64,000 bases of DNA, from assembly GCF_003349955.1 (NCBI RefSeq), contig NZ_QLKQ01000034.1:1-64000 (forward strand). Reading direction: 5' to 3'. Shown here one piece after another: positions 16,810 to 25,185 of this stretch. A program made the position numbers and the translations under genes. Numbering within the stretch: position 1 is the stretch's first letter; every line of letters starts with the position of its first letter. The stretch comes from Azospirillum brasilense (lineage in GTDB: Bacteria; Pseudomonadota; Alphaproteobacteria; Azospirillales; Azospirillaceae). The notes beneath the pieces are model-generated. The model made no database searches. It saw nothing but the letters and a program-made list of their open reading frames with translations, and was not told the origin of the DNA.

Positions 16810-18089
16810 CCATCGTCATCTTCGTCGGCAGCCTGCTGGGCGCGATGGCGCTGGGGCTGCCCGTCGCCTTCGCGCTGATCGTCTCCGGCCTCGCTTTGAT
16901 GGCCTTCATGGGAATGCTCGACCCCCAGATCGTCGTGCAGAGCATGTGGGACGGCGCCAACAGCTTCCCGCTGCTCGCCGTGCCCTTCTTCATGCTGGCC
17001 GGCGAGTTCATGAACGCCGGCGGCATGTCGCGGCGCATCATCGCCATGGCCATGGCCTGGGTCGGCCACCTGCGCGGCGGGCTGGGCTTCGTCGCGGTGT
17101 TCGCGGCGATCCTGATGGCCTCGCTGTCCGGCTCGGCGGTGGCGGACACCGCGGCCCTGGCGTCCATCCTGCTGCCGATGATGCGGCAGGCGGGCTACGA
17201 CATCCACCGCTCCGGCGGGCTGATCGCGGCGGGCGGCATCATCGCGCCGGTCATCCCGCCGTCGATCGGCATGATCCTGTACGGCGTCGCCGGGCAGGTC
17301 TCCATCACCAAGCTGTTCCTGGCCGGCATCGTGCCGGGAATCCTGATGGGGATGGCGCTTCTGATCACCTGGTGGTGGCTGGCCCGCCGCGAGATCCTGA
17401 CCACGCCGCCCAAGGTGCCGCTGCGCGAGCGGCTGCGGCTGACCGCCGACGCCTTCTGGGCGATGCTGCTTCCGGTGGTCATCATCGGTGGGCTGAAGAC
17501 CGGCGTCTTCACGCCGACCGAGGCGGCGGTGGTCGCCGCGGTCTACGCCATGTTCGTCGGGCTGGTCGTCTACCGCGAGCTGAAGATCGCCGACCTGTAC
17601 GGGCTGATGCTGTCGGCGGCGAAGACGACGGCGGTGGTGATGTTCCTGGTGGCGGCGGCGGGCATCTCCGCCTGGCTGATCACCGCGTCCAACATCCCGG
17701 CCCAGCTCGCCGATCTGCTGGCCCCGGTGATGGACAACCGGCTTCTGCTGATGCTCGCGCTGATGGTCATCGTGCTGATCGTCGGCACGGCGCTGGACTT
17801 CGCGCCGACCATTCTGCTGATGGTCCCGGTGCTGATGCCGATCATCAAGCAGGCCGGCATCGACCCGGTCTATTTCGGTGTCCTCTTCATCATGAACAAC
17901 GCAATCGGCCTCATCACCCCGCCGGTCGGCACGGTGCTGAACGTGGTCTGCGGCGTCGGGCGCATGTCGATGTCGAACCTGATGAAGGGCGTCGGCCCCT
18001 TCCTGCTGGCGCAGACCGCCGTGCTGCTCCTGCTGGTGCTGTTCCCGGAACTGGTGATGGCGCCGCTCGCCTGGTTCACGGCGCGGTGA
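16806..18089 (+). CDS. dctM: TRAP transporter large permease (DctM)
   Basis: 427 residues from ATG 16806, overlapping the dctQ stop as ATGA, with AAGGAAA about eight bases before it. It is strongly hydrophobic with about 12 helices or re-entrant loops and the DctM features LMASLSGSAVADTAALASILLPMM, of which SLSGSAVADTA is the conserved core, and GGIIAPVIPPSIGMILYG. This subunit carries out sodium-coupled transport. No stretch between it and dctQ allows an independent promoter. Confidence 0.93.
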   Translation: MTIVIFVGSLLGAMALGLPVAFALIVSGLALMAFMGMLDPQIVVQSMWDGANSFPLLAVPFFMLAGEFMNAGGMSRRIIAMAMAWVGHLRGGLGFVAVFAAILMASLSGSAVADTAALASILLPMMRQAGYDIHRSGGLIAAGGIIAPVIPPSIGMILYGVAGQVSITKLFLAGIVPGILMGMALLITWWWLARREILTTPPKVPLRERLRLTADAFWAMLLPVVIIGGLKTGVFTPTEAAVVAAVYAMFVGLVVYRELKIADLYGLMLSAAKTTAVVMFLVAAAGISAWLITASNIPAQLADLLAPVMDNRLLLMLALMVIVLIVGTALDFAPTILLMVPVLMPIIKQAGIDPVYFGVLFIMNNAIGLITPPVGTVLNVVCGVGRMSMSNLMKGVGPFLLAQTAVLLLLVLFPELVMAPLAWFTAR

Positions 18090-18208
18090 CGGCCCCCGAT
18101 GCCCCAGGGACGTGAAGGCGGGTTTGAAGGCGGGGGAGGCGCGGTGTTAAAATGTCGGACCTGACGCGGCGCCTCCGTCTGCGGCGATTCACTGAGGAAC
18201 GGTCTTCC

Positions 18209-18883
18209 ATGCTCGACGGCAACGGTCCCCTCGACACGGCCTCCATCGGCGAGCAGGTCACCGAGCGGCTGCGGAGCGAGATCATCTCCGGCCGGCTGGC
18301 GCCGGGGTCGCGGCTGATGCTGGACCAGTACAAGGCGCTGTGGAACATCAGCATCACGCCGCTGCGCGACGCCGCCAAGCGGCTGGAGGCGGACGGGCTG
18401 GTCCACATCTACCCGCGGCGCGGCATCTTCGTGGCGGAGATCGACCGCAACGCCCTGATGGAGGTCTTCCAGCTCCGCATCGCCCTGGAGCCGCTGGTGA
18501 CGGAGCTGGCCACTCCCCACGCCCCGGAGGCGGAGGTGGGGGCGATCACCGAAGCCTACATCGCCGCCGGCCGCCCCGCCCCGGAGGAGGAGCGGCAGGC
18601 CCGCCTGCAGGAGGTGGACGAGGTCATCCACGACTTCGTGCTCGCCCACTGCCCCAACCAGCGGCTGGCCCGCATCATGGCGACGCTGCGGGATTCGGTG
18701 GCCTGGTGCCGGAACGCGGTGATCGAGAAGGTGCCGAACGCCTTCGACCCCTCGCTGGAGGAGCATGTCGCCATCTGCAAGGCGATGCGCGCCCGGGACG
18801 CCGAGGGAGCGGCCGCGGCGATGCGCGACCACCTGATCGCCACCCGCGACCGCACGTTGAAGGCCATGGAGGGCCGGGCCTGA
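18209..18883 (+). CDS. GntR-family regulator, FadR/FCD subgroup
   Basis: 224 residues from ATG 18209, which has GAGGAA nine bases upstream. An in-frame ATG at 18152 would add 19 residues but its GGAGG is 13 bases away. The winged helix spans about residues 10-75 (VTERLRSEIISGRLAPGSRL... ISITPLRDAAKRLEADGLV), followed by a helical FCD domain with metal-binding residues (DEVIHDFVLAHC and EEHVAICKAM). FCD regulators bind sugar acids and related carboxylates. It is 119 bases after dctM and most likely senses the operon's substrate, acting at the palindrome 13813-13834. Confidence 0.87.
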   Translation: MLDGNGPLDTASIGEQVTERLRSEIISGRLAPGSRLMLDQYKALWNISITPLRDAAKRLEADGLVHIYPRRGIFVAEIDRNALMEVFQLRIALEPLVTELATPHAPEAEVGAITEAYIAAGRPAPEEERQARLQEVDEVIHDFVLAHCPNQRLARIMATLRDSVAWCRNAVIEKVPNAFDPSLEEHVAICKAMRARDAEGAAAAMRDHLIATRDRTLKAMEGRA

Positions 18884-19005
18884 AGGACCGCGTGGCCGCA
18901 AATCTGAACGGTCCCGTCGCAATTTCCCCATCGCACGACTACGTTCCATCGGCGCATGGGAAGGCCGGCCTCCGGGCTGTGCGGGAATGGTGGCGGCAAA
19001 AGGCA

Positions 19006-19605
19006 ATGTTCACTCTTAAGAAAAACGAGCGGTTCGAGCAGGACATCAAGAAAAGCCGTTTCCTTGCCGCGGCGGGTCCGGTCAACAGCGAGGAAGAGGC
19101 GCGTGGGTTCATCGCCGCGCTCAGCCAGCGGGATGCCGGTCACAATTGCTGGGCCTTCCGGATCGGCGACCTCTACCGATCCAACGATGACGGCGAACCC
19201 GGGGGAACCGCGGGGCGCCCGATCCTCCAGGCCATAGACGGCCAGAGCCTGGATCGGGTGGCGGTGGTGGTCAGCCGCTGGTTCGGCGGCGTTCTTCTCG
19301 GCGCGGGCGGGTTGATGCGCGCCTATGGCGGCACCGCGGCGGCCTGTCTCCAGGCCGCCGAACGCCAGCCGATCATCGCCTTCGCCACCCTGTCCGTCAC
19401 CTGCGCCTTCGCCGACGAGGCCAGGATCAGGGCCGGGCTTGGCGCCTTTCCCGCGGCGCTTGCCGAGGCCAACGGCTTCACGCCCGACGGCGTGCTGCTC
19501 CGGATCACCATTCCCCGCGGGCAGTTGGACGATGCCGTCCGCATGATCACGGATGTTTCGCGTGGTCAGGCGACGGTCGAGACCGGGCAAGCGCCTGCCG
19601 CATGA
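19006..19605 (+). CDS. IMPACT/YigZ family protein
   Basis: 199 residues from ATG 19006. The N-terminal UPF0029 domain is recognisable by KKSRFLAAAGPV, AGHNCWAFRIG, SNDDGEPGGTAGRPIL and VSRWFGGVLLGAGGLMRAY; a short C-terminal domain of about 60 residues follows. The family is widespread and linked in bacteria to ribosome or translation-associated functions, but its biochemical role is unsettled. The gene ends 59 bases inside the convergent XRE regulator gene, a tail-to-tail overlap. Confidence 0.88.
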   Translation: MFTLKKNERFEQDIKKSRFLAAAGPVNSEEEARGFIAALSQRDAGHNCWAFRIGDLYRSNDDGEPGGTAGRPILQAIDGQSLDRVAVVVSRWFGGVLLGAGGLMRAYGGTAAACLQAAERQPIIAFATLSVTCAFADEARIRAGLGAFPAALAEANGFTPDGVLLRITIPRGQLDDAVRMITDVSRGQATVETGQAPAA

Positions 19606-20431
19606 CGTCCGCCGTGGCGCTGTCGGTCGGGAAGAAGGCCTCGATGGCCAGTTCGGACAGGGTGACGTCCACCGCCGTTCCGAACACCGTCGTGGTGCTG
19701 AAGAAACTGAGCGTCCCGGCCTCCGTCCGCAGCCGCAAGGGTACCACCACGCCGTCATGCGACGGCAGCGGGTCGTTCCGGCCGTTCGACGCGTTGACGG
19801 CGGGTCCGTCGGGCGCCGGGTAACCCTTCAGCTCGTCGAGCAGCGCGGTCAGCACGGGGTCACCGCTGACGTCGATCTGGCGGGTCAAACGGTGCAGGAT
19901 GTGGGTCCGCCACTGGGCGAGGTTCTCGATCCGCGGCGCCAGCCCGGACGGGTGAAGGCTGAGGCGCAGCACGTTGACCGGCGGCTGGAGAAGATCCGGC
20001 GCGGCGCCGGCGAGCAGCGGGGCGACCGCCCGGTTGGCCGCGACCAGCGTCCAATGCCGGTCCACGGCCAGCGCCGGGTGAGGCTCGTGCCCGGTCAGCA
20101 CGAGGTCGACGGCCCGGCGGGCGGCCTGCATCTCCGGATCGTCCAGCCGGTGTTCGGAAAAGACCGGCGCGAAGCCCGCGGCGGCGAGCAGCGCGTTGCG
20201 GTCGCGGAGCGGAATGTCCATCCGGTCCGCCAGATGAAGCAGCATGGTCCGGCTGGGCTGCGACCGCCCCGTTTCCAGAAAGCTGACATGCCGGGTCGAA
20301 ACGTCGGCCTCGCAGGCGAGATCGAGCTGGCTGAAGCCGCGCCGCTTGCGCCATGCGCGCAGCAGCTCGCCGATCGGCTGGCGCGGCACGGTCCGGGACG
20401 GCGCACGGTGCCGGGTCGCTGCCTGCGTCAT
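19547..20431 (-). CDS. XRE-family regulator with MmyB-like ligand-binding domain
   Basis: 294 residues. Residues about 20-75 form an HTH (LLRAWRKRRGFSQLDLACEADVSTRHVSFLETGRSQPS). The remainder matches the MmyB-like PAS-type domain with DRHWTLVAANRAV and a C-terminal ELAIEAFFPTD. GGGAG lies nine bases before ATG 20431. It follows the alpha/beta hydrolase gene on the same strand after 58 bases. Regulators of this group commonly sit beside the oxidoreductase or hydrolase gene they control, so it may regulate the upstream hydrolase. Confidence 0.85.
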   Translation of the reverse strand: MTQAATRHRAPSRTVPRQPIGELLRAWRKRRGFSQLDLACEADVSTRHVSFLETGRSQPSRTMLLHLADRMDIPLRDRNALLAAAGFAPVFSEHRLDDPEMQAARRAVDLVLTGHEPHPALAVDRHWTLVAANRAVAPLLAGAAPDLLQPPVNVLRLSLHPSGLAPRIENLAQWRTHILHRLTRQIDVSGDPVLTALLDELKGYPAPDGPAVNASNGRNDPLPSHDGVVVPLRLRTEAGTLSFFSTTTVFGTAVDVTLSELAIEAFFPTDSATADVMRQALARSRPSPDHAKHP

Positions 20432-20489
20432 CGGTCCAACTCCCTCTCGCCGTTCGCGTTGTTTTGCAGACCCATGGTATCAGCGCCGC

Positions 20490-21341
20490 CTACCGGGCAT
20501 CCAGGAAAGCCAGGAGATCACGGTTGAAGCGGTCCATGTGCGTCAGGAACAGGCCGTGCGGCGCCCCCTCGTAAACGGTCAGCGTCGCGTTCGGCATCAA
20601 GGCGGCGGTCTTCCTCCCGGTGATGCCGAGCGGGCTGGAGACGTCGAGATCGCCATGGACCAGCAGGGTCGGCACGACGATGCCCGGAAGCTCCCGCCGG
20701 AAATCGGTGGACGTTGTCGCCCGATGGCAGTCCAGCAGCGCCTTCATCGACGCCTGCAAGGCCATCGCTTTCACCCACTCCATCATGCCCGCCGAACTGT
20801 CCGCCGCCAGGAAGGGACGAATGTTGTCCTCCAGCCATTTCGGGAAGTCCCGCATCAGGCATTCCGAGCGGAAGGCCTCGAAAACGGCGGGATCGATTCC
20901 GTCCGGATCATCGTCGGTGCGGCCGAGGGTTGGAGTCACCGTGCCGACCAGGACGGCGCGGGACACACGATCGCCGCCGTGCCGGCTCAGATAGCGGATG
21001 ATCTCGCCGCAGGACATGGAATGGCCGACCAGGGTGACGCCGCGCAGGTCCAGCCGGTCGAGCAGGGAGGCGAGGTCGTCGGCCAGCCGGTCGAAGTCGA
21101 AGCCGCGTCCCGGATCGCTCGACCGCCCATGGCCGCGGCGGTCGTAAGCCACGCAGCGGCACCCACGCTCCGCCAGCGCCAGCATCTGGTAGGCCCAGGA
21201 GTCGGAGTTCAGCGACCAGCTGGACAGGAAGACGACGGGCCTCCCATCCCCCCAATCGCGGTAGAAGAGCCGCACGCCGTCGTCCGTGTCGAGGAAGCCG
21301 GGCTGGTTCGGGTCGGCGGGCGATGCCGGAGTCATGCTCAT
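20490..21341 (-). CDS. Alpha/beta hydrolase, non-heme chloroperoxidase/esterase type
   Basis: 283 residues from ATG 21341, preceded by AGGAG ten bases upstream. The frame extends further upstream without a site. The nucleophile elbow is GHSMSCG, the acid is in HGDLDVSSPL and the catalytic His in GAPHGLFLTH. The oxyanion region is SSWSLNSDSW and the conserved YDRRGHGRSSDPG is present. Sequence style matches cofactor-free haloperoxidases and arylesterases; the natural substrate is unknown. It heads a two-gene unit with the XRE-MmyB regulator. A small inverted repeat CGTTC-N3-GAACG at 21444-21456 lies in its upstream region. Confidence 0.85.
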   Translation of the reverse strand: MSMTPASPADPNQPGFLDTDDGVRLFYRDWGDGRPVVFLSSWSLNSDSWAYQMLALAERGCRCVAYDRRGHGRSSDPGRGFDFDRLADDLASLLDRLDLRGVTLVGHSMSCGEIIRYLSRHGGDRVSRAVLVGTVTPTLGRTDDDPDGIDPAVFEAFRSECLMRDFPKWLEDNIRPFLAADSSAGMMEWVKAMALQASMKALLDCHRATTSTDFRRELPGIVVPTLLVHGDLDVSSPLGITGRKTAALMPNATLTVYEGAPHGLFLTHMDRFNRDLLAFLDAR

Positions 21342-21519
21342 GATCTGTGCTCCTGTGTGCGGAACGCTGCGGGGCGGGGCATCCGGTGCGCCGCGCACCC
21401 GCCGCCGTGATGGTCCGGTTCGACCGGACATCCGCAGCATCGTCGTTCCGCGAACGGCGCGCGATTACATGGCAGGTAAGGGAAAAGCCCGCGGGTGCGT
21501 CATCGGACCCCGCCACTCC

Positions 21520-22167
21520 TCAGGACGACCGTTGCCGGCCTCGGCGGCCCGGTCGCCGCGAGCCGAGAGCCCCGGCGATCAGGACCGTCAGCGCGACGCT
21601 GCCGATGAAGGCGGCCACCATCACCCCGCCGAAGCCGGTCGCGTCGGAGGCGATGCTGCCGGCGCCCGCCGACGCCAACCATCCCGGCGCGAGCATGGCA
21701 GGCGCCCACACGGCGGCCGACGCGACATTGGCGAACTGGAACCGGCGGCCGTTCATCTTCATCATCCCGGCGACGAGCGGGACGATCGAGCGCAGGGGAC
21801 CGAGAAACCGCCCGATGAACACCGCGGCGAAGCCGTACCGGCGGAAGAACAGGCGCGATTTCGCCACCTCCCCCCGGTAGCGGGACAAGGGCCGCCGGTA
21901 CACCACCGCCGGCCCCAGCCAGCGCCCCAGGCTGTAGGACACGGCGTCGCCCGCGATGGCTCCCAGGACCGCTCCGGCGACCACCGGGACCGGGTCGATG
22001 ATGCCCAGCCCCAGAAGCGTGCCGAACATGATCATGAGGGCCGTCGCCGGCACGGCGAGGCCGACCAGGACCACCGACTCGCAGAACGCCAGGACCGCAA
22101 CGACCGGGCCGGCCCAGTCGTGATGGCGTTCCAGGAAATGCATGGCCATCTCGACGGCTGCGTCCAT
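21520..22167 (-). CDS. DedA family membrane protein
   Basis: 215 residues from ATG 22167, with AGGTGG nine bases upstream. The DedA/SNARE-associated fold shows FCESVVLVGLAVPATALM, the re-entrant GAIAGDAVSYSLGRWLG, and FIGRFLGPLRSIVPLVAGMM with its conserved Arg residues. DedA proteins act as inner-membrane lipid scramblases or transporters, and some return undecaprenyl phosphate to the cytoplasmic face. It is divergent from uppP (180 bases apart), whose product makes undecaprenyl phosphate, which supports that role here. Confidence 0.88.
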   Translation of the reverse strand: MDAAVEMAMHFLERHHDWAGPVVAVLAFCESVVLVGLAVPATALMIMFGTLLGLGIIDPVPVVAGAVLGAIAGDAVSYSLGRWLGPAVVYRRPLSRYRGEVAKSRLFFRRYGFAAVFIGRFLGPLRSIVPLVAGMMKMNGRRFQFANVASAAVWAPAMLAPGWLASAGAGSIASDATGFGGVMVAAFIGSVALTVLIAGALGSRRPGRRGRQRSS

Positions 22168-22347
22168 GACGTGATCCACCTTTGACCGTTTCAGGGGAAC
22201 GGAGAGACAGCATAGCCGTGGCGGCTGACATGGGCCTGACGGCTTCCAGCCGCTGCCGCGGAATCGCATACCCGCATCAGGTGCGCGTCAGCTCGGGACG
22301 GCAGGCTGCCGCCGGACACCACACCAAGAAGAAACGGAGACGGGACG

Positions 22348-23172
22348 ATGCAGATATGGGAAGCGGCGGTGCTGGGGCTCTTGCAGGGCCTGACCGAGTT
22401 CCTGCCGATCTCGTCGAGCGCGCATCTCAGGATCGCGGGTGAGTTCCTGCCATCCGGCGCCGATCCCGGCGCGGCCTTCACCGCCATCACGCAGATCGGC
22501 ACGGAACTGGCCGTCCTCATCTATTTCCGGGAGGACCTGATACGGATCGCGACGGCGATGATCCGCCAGACATCGGGTATCGGCGGGCACGTCCCGGAGG
22601 ACGCGCGCATGGGATGGCTCATCGTGGTCGGCAGCGTGCCCATCGTCGTCCTCGGCCTGCTGTTCAGCGGAGCCATCGAAACGAGCTTGCGAAGCCTCTA
22701 CATCGTCGCCACCACGCTCATCGTGTTCGGCATCATCCTCGGCCTCGCGGACCGGTACGGCCGCCGGCGCAAGATGCTGGCCGAACTGTCGTGGCGCGAC
22801 GGCCTTCTGCTCGGCTTCGCCCAGGCGATGGCGCTCATCCCCGGCGTGTCCCGGTCGGGAGGCACCATCACCGCGGCCTTGATGCTGGGCTTCACGCGGG
22901 AGGCGGCGGCGCGCTACTCCTTCCTCCTCGCCGTTCCGGCGGTGTTCGGCTCGGGCTTCTACCAGCTCGTCAAATCCTGGGGGGAGCCGCAGCACGTCGC
23001 CCTCGCCCCGACGATCGTGGCGACCGCCGTCGCCTTCCTGGTCGGCTACATCGTGATCGTCGCGTTCCTGAAGCTCGTGTCGCGGGCCTCCTTCATGCCG
23101 TTCGTGATCTACCGGACGGTGTTGGGGATCGCGCTGCTGGCGCTGCTGCAGCTTGGCGTGATCACCCCCTGA
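22348..23172 (+). CDS. uppP: Undecaprenyl-diphosphatase
   Basis: 274 residues, the standard BacA/UppP length. Signature motifs are QGLTEFLPISSSAHL near the N-terminus and LIPGVSRSGGTITAALMLGF around residues 170-190, with seven or more membrane helices. It hydrolyses C55-PP to C55-P on the outer face of the inner membrane for reuse in peptidoglycan and polysaccharide synthesis, and confers bacitracin tolerance when abundant. GGAGACGG precedes the ATG. Its last 11 bases overlap the convergent histidine kinase gene. Confidence 0.93.
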   Translation: MQIWEAAVLGLLQGLTEFLPISSSAHLRIAGEFLPSGADPGAAFTAITQIGTELAVLIYFREDLIRIATAMIRQTSGIGGHVPEDARMGWLIVVGSVPIVVLGLLFSGAIETSLRSLYIVATTLIVFGIILGLADRYGRRRKMLAELSWRDGLLLGFAQAMALIPGVSRSGGTITAALMLGFTREAAARYSFLLAVPAVFGSGFYQLVKSWGEPQHVALAPTIVATAVAFLVGYIVIVAFLKLVSRASFMPFVIYRTVLGIALLALLQLGVITP

Positions 23173-24481
23173 CGGCGTCGGCCTCGGCCACGGCGAGCGG
23201 CACGATCAGCTCGATGGCGAAGGTGGGGCCGGTTCCGATGCGGGCCTCCCCACCTAGGTTGCGCAGGATGCGACGGACGATGGCCAGACCGAGCCCGGAC
23301 CCCGGCGAGTTCGGCACGCCCTTGTGGAAGCGCTCGAACAGCACATCCCCGGCATCCTGGGGAACCGCCGCCCCTTCGTCGGACACGCGCAGGACCGCCG
23401 TGCGCTCGTCCTGGCTCGCGAGGGAGACCGAGACCCGGCCCCGCCCGTGGCGGAAGGCGTTGTCGAGAAGGTTCCTCAGGGCTTGGCGAAGCTGCCGGTG
23501 CGCGTCCTCGACGACCAGCCCCTCGGCGACGGCGACGTCGATCGTGCGTGAGGCCGCCTCATAGGCCGGCAGCATGTCGGCAACGGCCTCCCGGACGATC
23601 CTGGCGAGCCCGACGCGGGCTTCCGGCCCGTGGGGGCGCCGGCCGCCACCCTGATCGGCGCGGGCCAGGGCCAAAAGCTGCTCGATGAGGTGGCGCATCT
23701 GTTCCATGTCCCGCGCGATGGCGGTCCAATCGGGGCTTCGCTCCGCGCGCGCCTTTTGCAGCCGAAGATCAAGCACCGCGAGCGGCGTTCTCAGCTCATG
23801 GGCCGCATCGGCGGTGAATCGCCGTTCGATTTCGTAGGCCGACGACAGGCGGTCCAGCGCCTGGTTGGCGGAGATCGCCAGCGGGACGATTTCTTCCGGC
23901 AGTTCACGGAGCGGGATGCGACGGTCGGGATGGGCGACGCCGATGGTCGAGGCGAGGTCAGCCGCGCGACGGACCGAGCCCAGCATCCAGCGCGCCAGGA
24001 AAATGATCGACACCAGCGAAATGGCGGCCAGGATCGCGATGACGACGGACGACCCGGCCATGCGTTCGCGGAACAGCTGGCACAGCTCCTCGCAGTCCTC
24101 CCAGTCGTTGCGGCTCGCGACGAGGACGCGGTCGTCGCCGATCCGACGCGCCGTGATGGCGGCCCGCGTGGTCTCCGGAAACGCCTCCGGACTGCGGAAC
24201 GGCAGCGGCGCGGCCCCCTCCGGCGCGCTCGCGATGAGTTCGGCGGAGCGCGTGTAGAGCGTGTAGCGCCAGTCCGAGGCGGAGAACTGCACGGGAAGGG
24301 CGCCGAGATTCGAACCGTCCGGGGCGGGCGTCACCGCGGCGAGAAGGGTGTCGACCTGCTCGTTCAGGACGTGCGCGCGGATGTCCTCGTCCAGGTCGAG
24401 CAGATAGATCACGACGTTGCCCGCCCCCAGCGCGAAGACGAGCGCCATGACCAGGAGCAGGCGGGAGCGCAGGCTATTCAT
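23162..24481 (-). CDS. Sensor histidine kinase (QseC/PmrB-like)
   Basis: 439 residues from ATG 24481, which overlaps the response regulator stop by eight bases (ATGAATAG). Two membrane helices (about residues 5-28 and 145-168) flank a periplasmic domain of some 115 residues with a Cys pair in DCEELCQLF. A HAMP-like linker, the H-box DAAHELRTPLAVL, N-box RNLLDNAFRHG and G-box GSGLGLAIV follow. It phosphorylates the regulator encoded just upstream. The signal is unknown; the CxxxC pair could form a disulfide or bind a metal. Confidence 0.9.
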   Translation of the reverse strand: MNSLRSRLLLVMALVFALGAGNVVIYLLDLDEDIRAHVLNEQVDTLLAAVTPAPDGSNLGALPVQFSASDWRYTLYTRSAELIASAPEGAAPLPFRSPEAFPETTRAAITARRIGDDRVLVASRNDWEDCEELCQLFRERMAGSSVVIAILAAISLVSIIFLARWMLGSVRRAADLASTIGVAHPDRRIPLRELPEEIVPLAISANQALDRLSSAYEIERRFTADAAHELRTPLAVLDLRLQKARAERSPDWTAIARDMEQMRHLIEQLLALARADQGGGRRPHGPEARVGLARIVREAVADMLPAYEAASRTIDVAVAEGLVVEDAHRQLRQALRNLLDNAFRHGRGRVSVSLASQDERTAVLRVSDEGAAVPQDAGDVLFERFHKGVPNSPGSGLGLAIVRRILRNLGGEARIGTGPTFAIELIVPLAVAEADAVRG

Positions 24482-25169
24482 CCGCAAGCGCCCGCGCCTC
24501 CACCGTCATCTTGTAGCCGACGCCGCGGACCGTCGCGATCTGGACACAGGCGCCCGCCGCCTGGAGCTTCTTGCGCAGGCGGGAGACGATCGCCTCGATC
24601 GCGTTCGGCGTGACGGCCTCGTGGATGGCATACAGCCTGTCCTCAAGCTGGTCCTTGATGACGATGCGCGGCGCCGACCGCATCAGCTCCTCAAGCAGGG
24701 CGAACTCCTTGCGCCCGAGGTCGAGCGACCGCGCATCCACCCGCGCGTCCCAGGACGAAACGTCGAAGGTGAGGTTGCCGAGTGCGAAGGACTCCGTCTG
24801 GCGCGGCCCCGGTCGGCGAAGGATGGCCCGCAGCCGCGCCTCGAGTTCCCTGAGGTCGAAGGGCTTGACCAGATAATCGTCGGCCCCGGCGTTCAACCCC
24901 GCGAGACGGCTCTCCAGAGCGTCGCGGGCCGTGAGGATCAGCACCGGCACCGCCTGCGACGCCCGCTGCCGGACATGCTCCAGGACGGCCATGCCGCTCG
25001 CCTTGGGCAGGCCGATGTCGAGCACGATGCCGTCGTAGCGCGTGATCCCGAGCGCCGTGATCGCATCCTCGGCGGAACCGACGGAATCCACCACGAAGCC
25101 GACCCTCGCCAGATGGCCGGCGACCATCTCCGACAGGGCCTGATGATCCTCCACCAGCAACAGTCTCAC
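24474..25169 (-). CDS. OmpR/PhoB-family response regulator
   Basis: 231 residues from GTG 25169 (VRLLLVEDHQAL), with GAGG five bases upstream. Earlier in-frame ATGs would run into the amidoligase gene. The receiver domain has Glu-Asp in VEDH, phospho-acceptor Asp in VLDIGLPK, Thr in ILTARDA and Lys in DDYLVKPFD. The winged-helix output domain (about 130-225) shows LGRKEFALLEELM and VSRLRKKL... VRGVGYKM. It is middle gene of an amidoligase-RR-HK operon, with only 16 bases after the amidoligase stop. Confidence 0.92.
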   Translation of the reverse strand: MRLLLVEDHQALSEMVAGHLARVGFVVDSVGSAEDAITALGITRYDGIVLDIGLPKASGMAVLEHVRQRASQAVPVLILTARDALESRLAGLNAGADDYLVKPFDLRELEARLRAILRRPGPRQTESFALGNLTFDVSSWDARVDARSLDLGRKEFALLEELMRSAPRIVIKDQLEDRLYAIHEAVTPNAIEAIVSRLRKKLQAAGACVQIATVRGVGYKMTVEARALADE

Positions 25170-25185
25170 ATTGACCTCGCTGACA

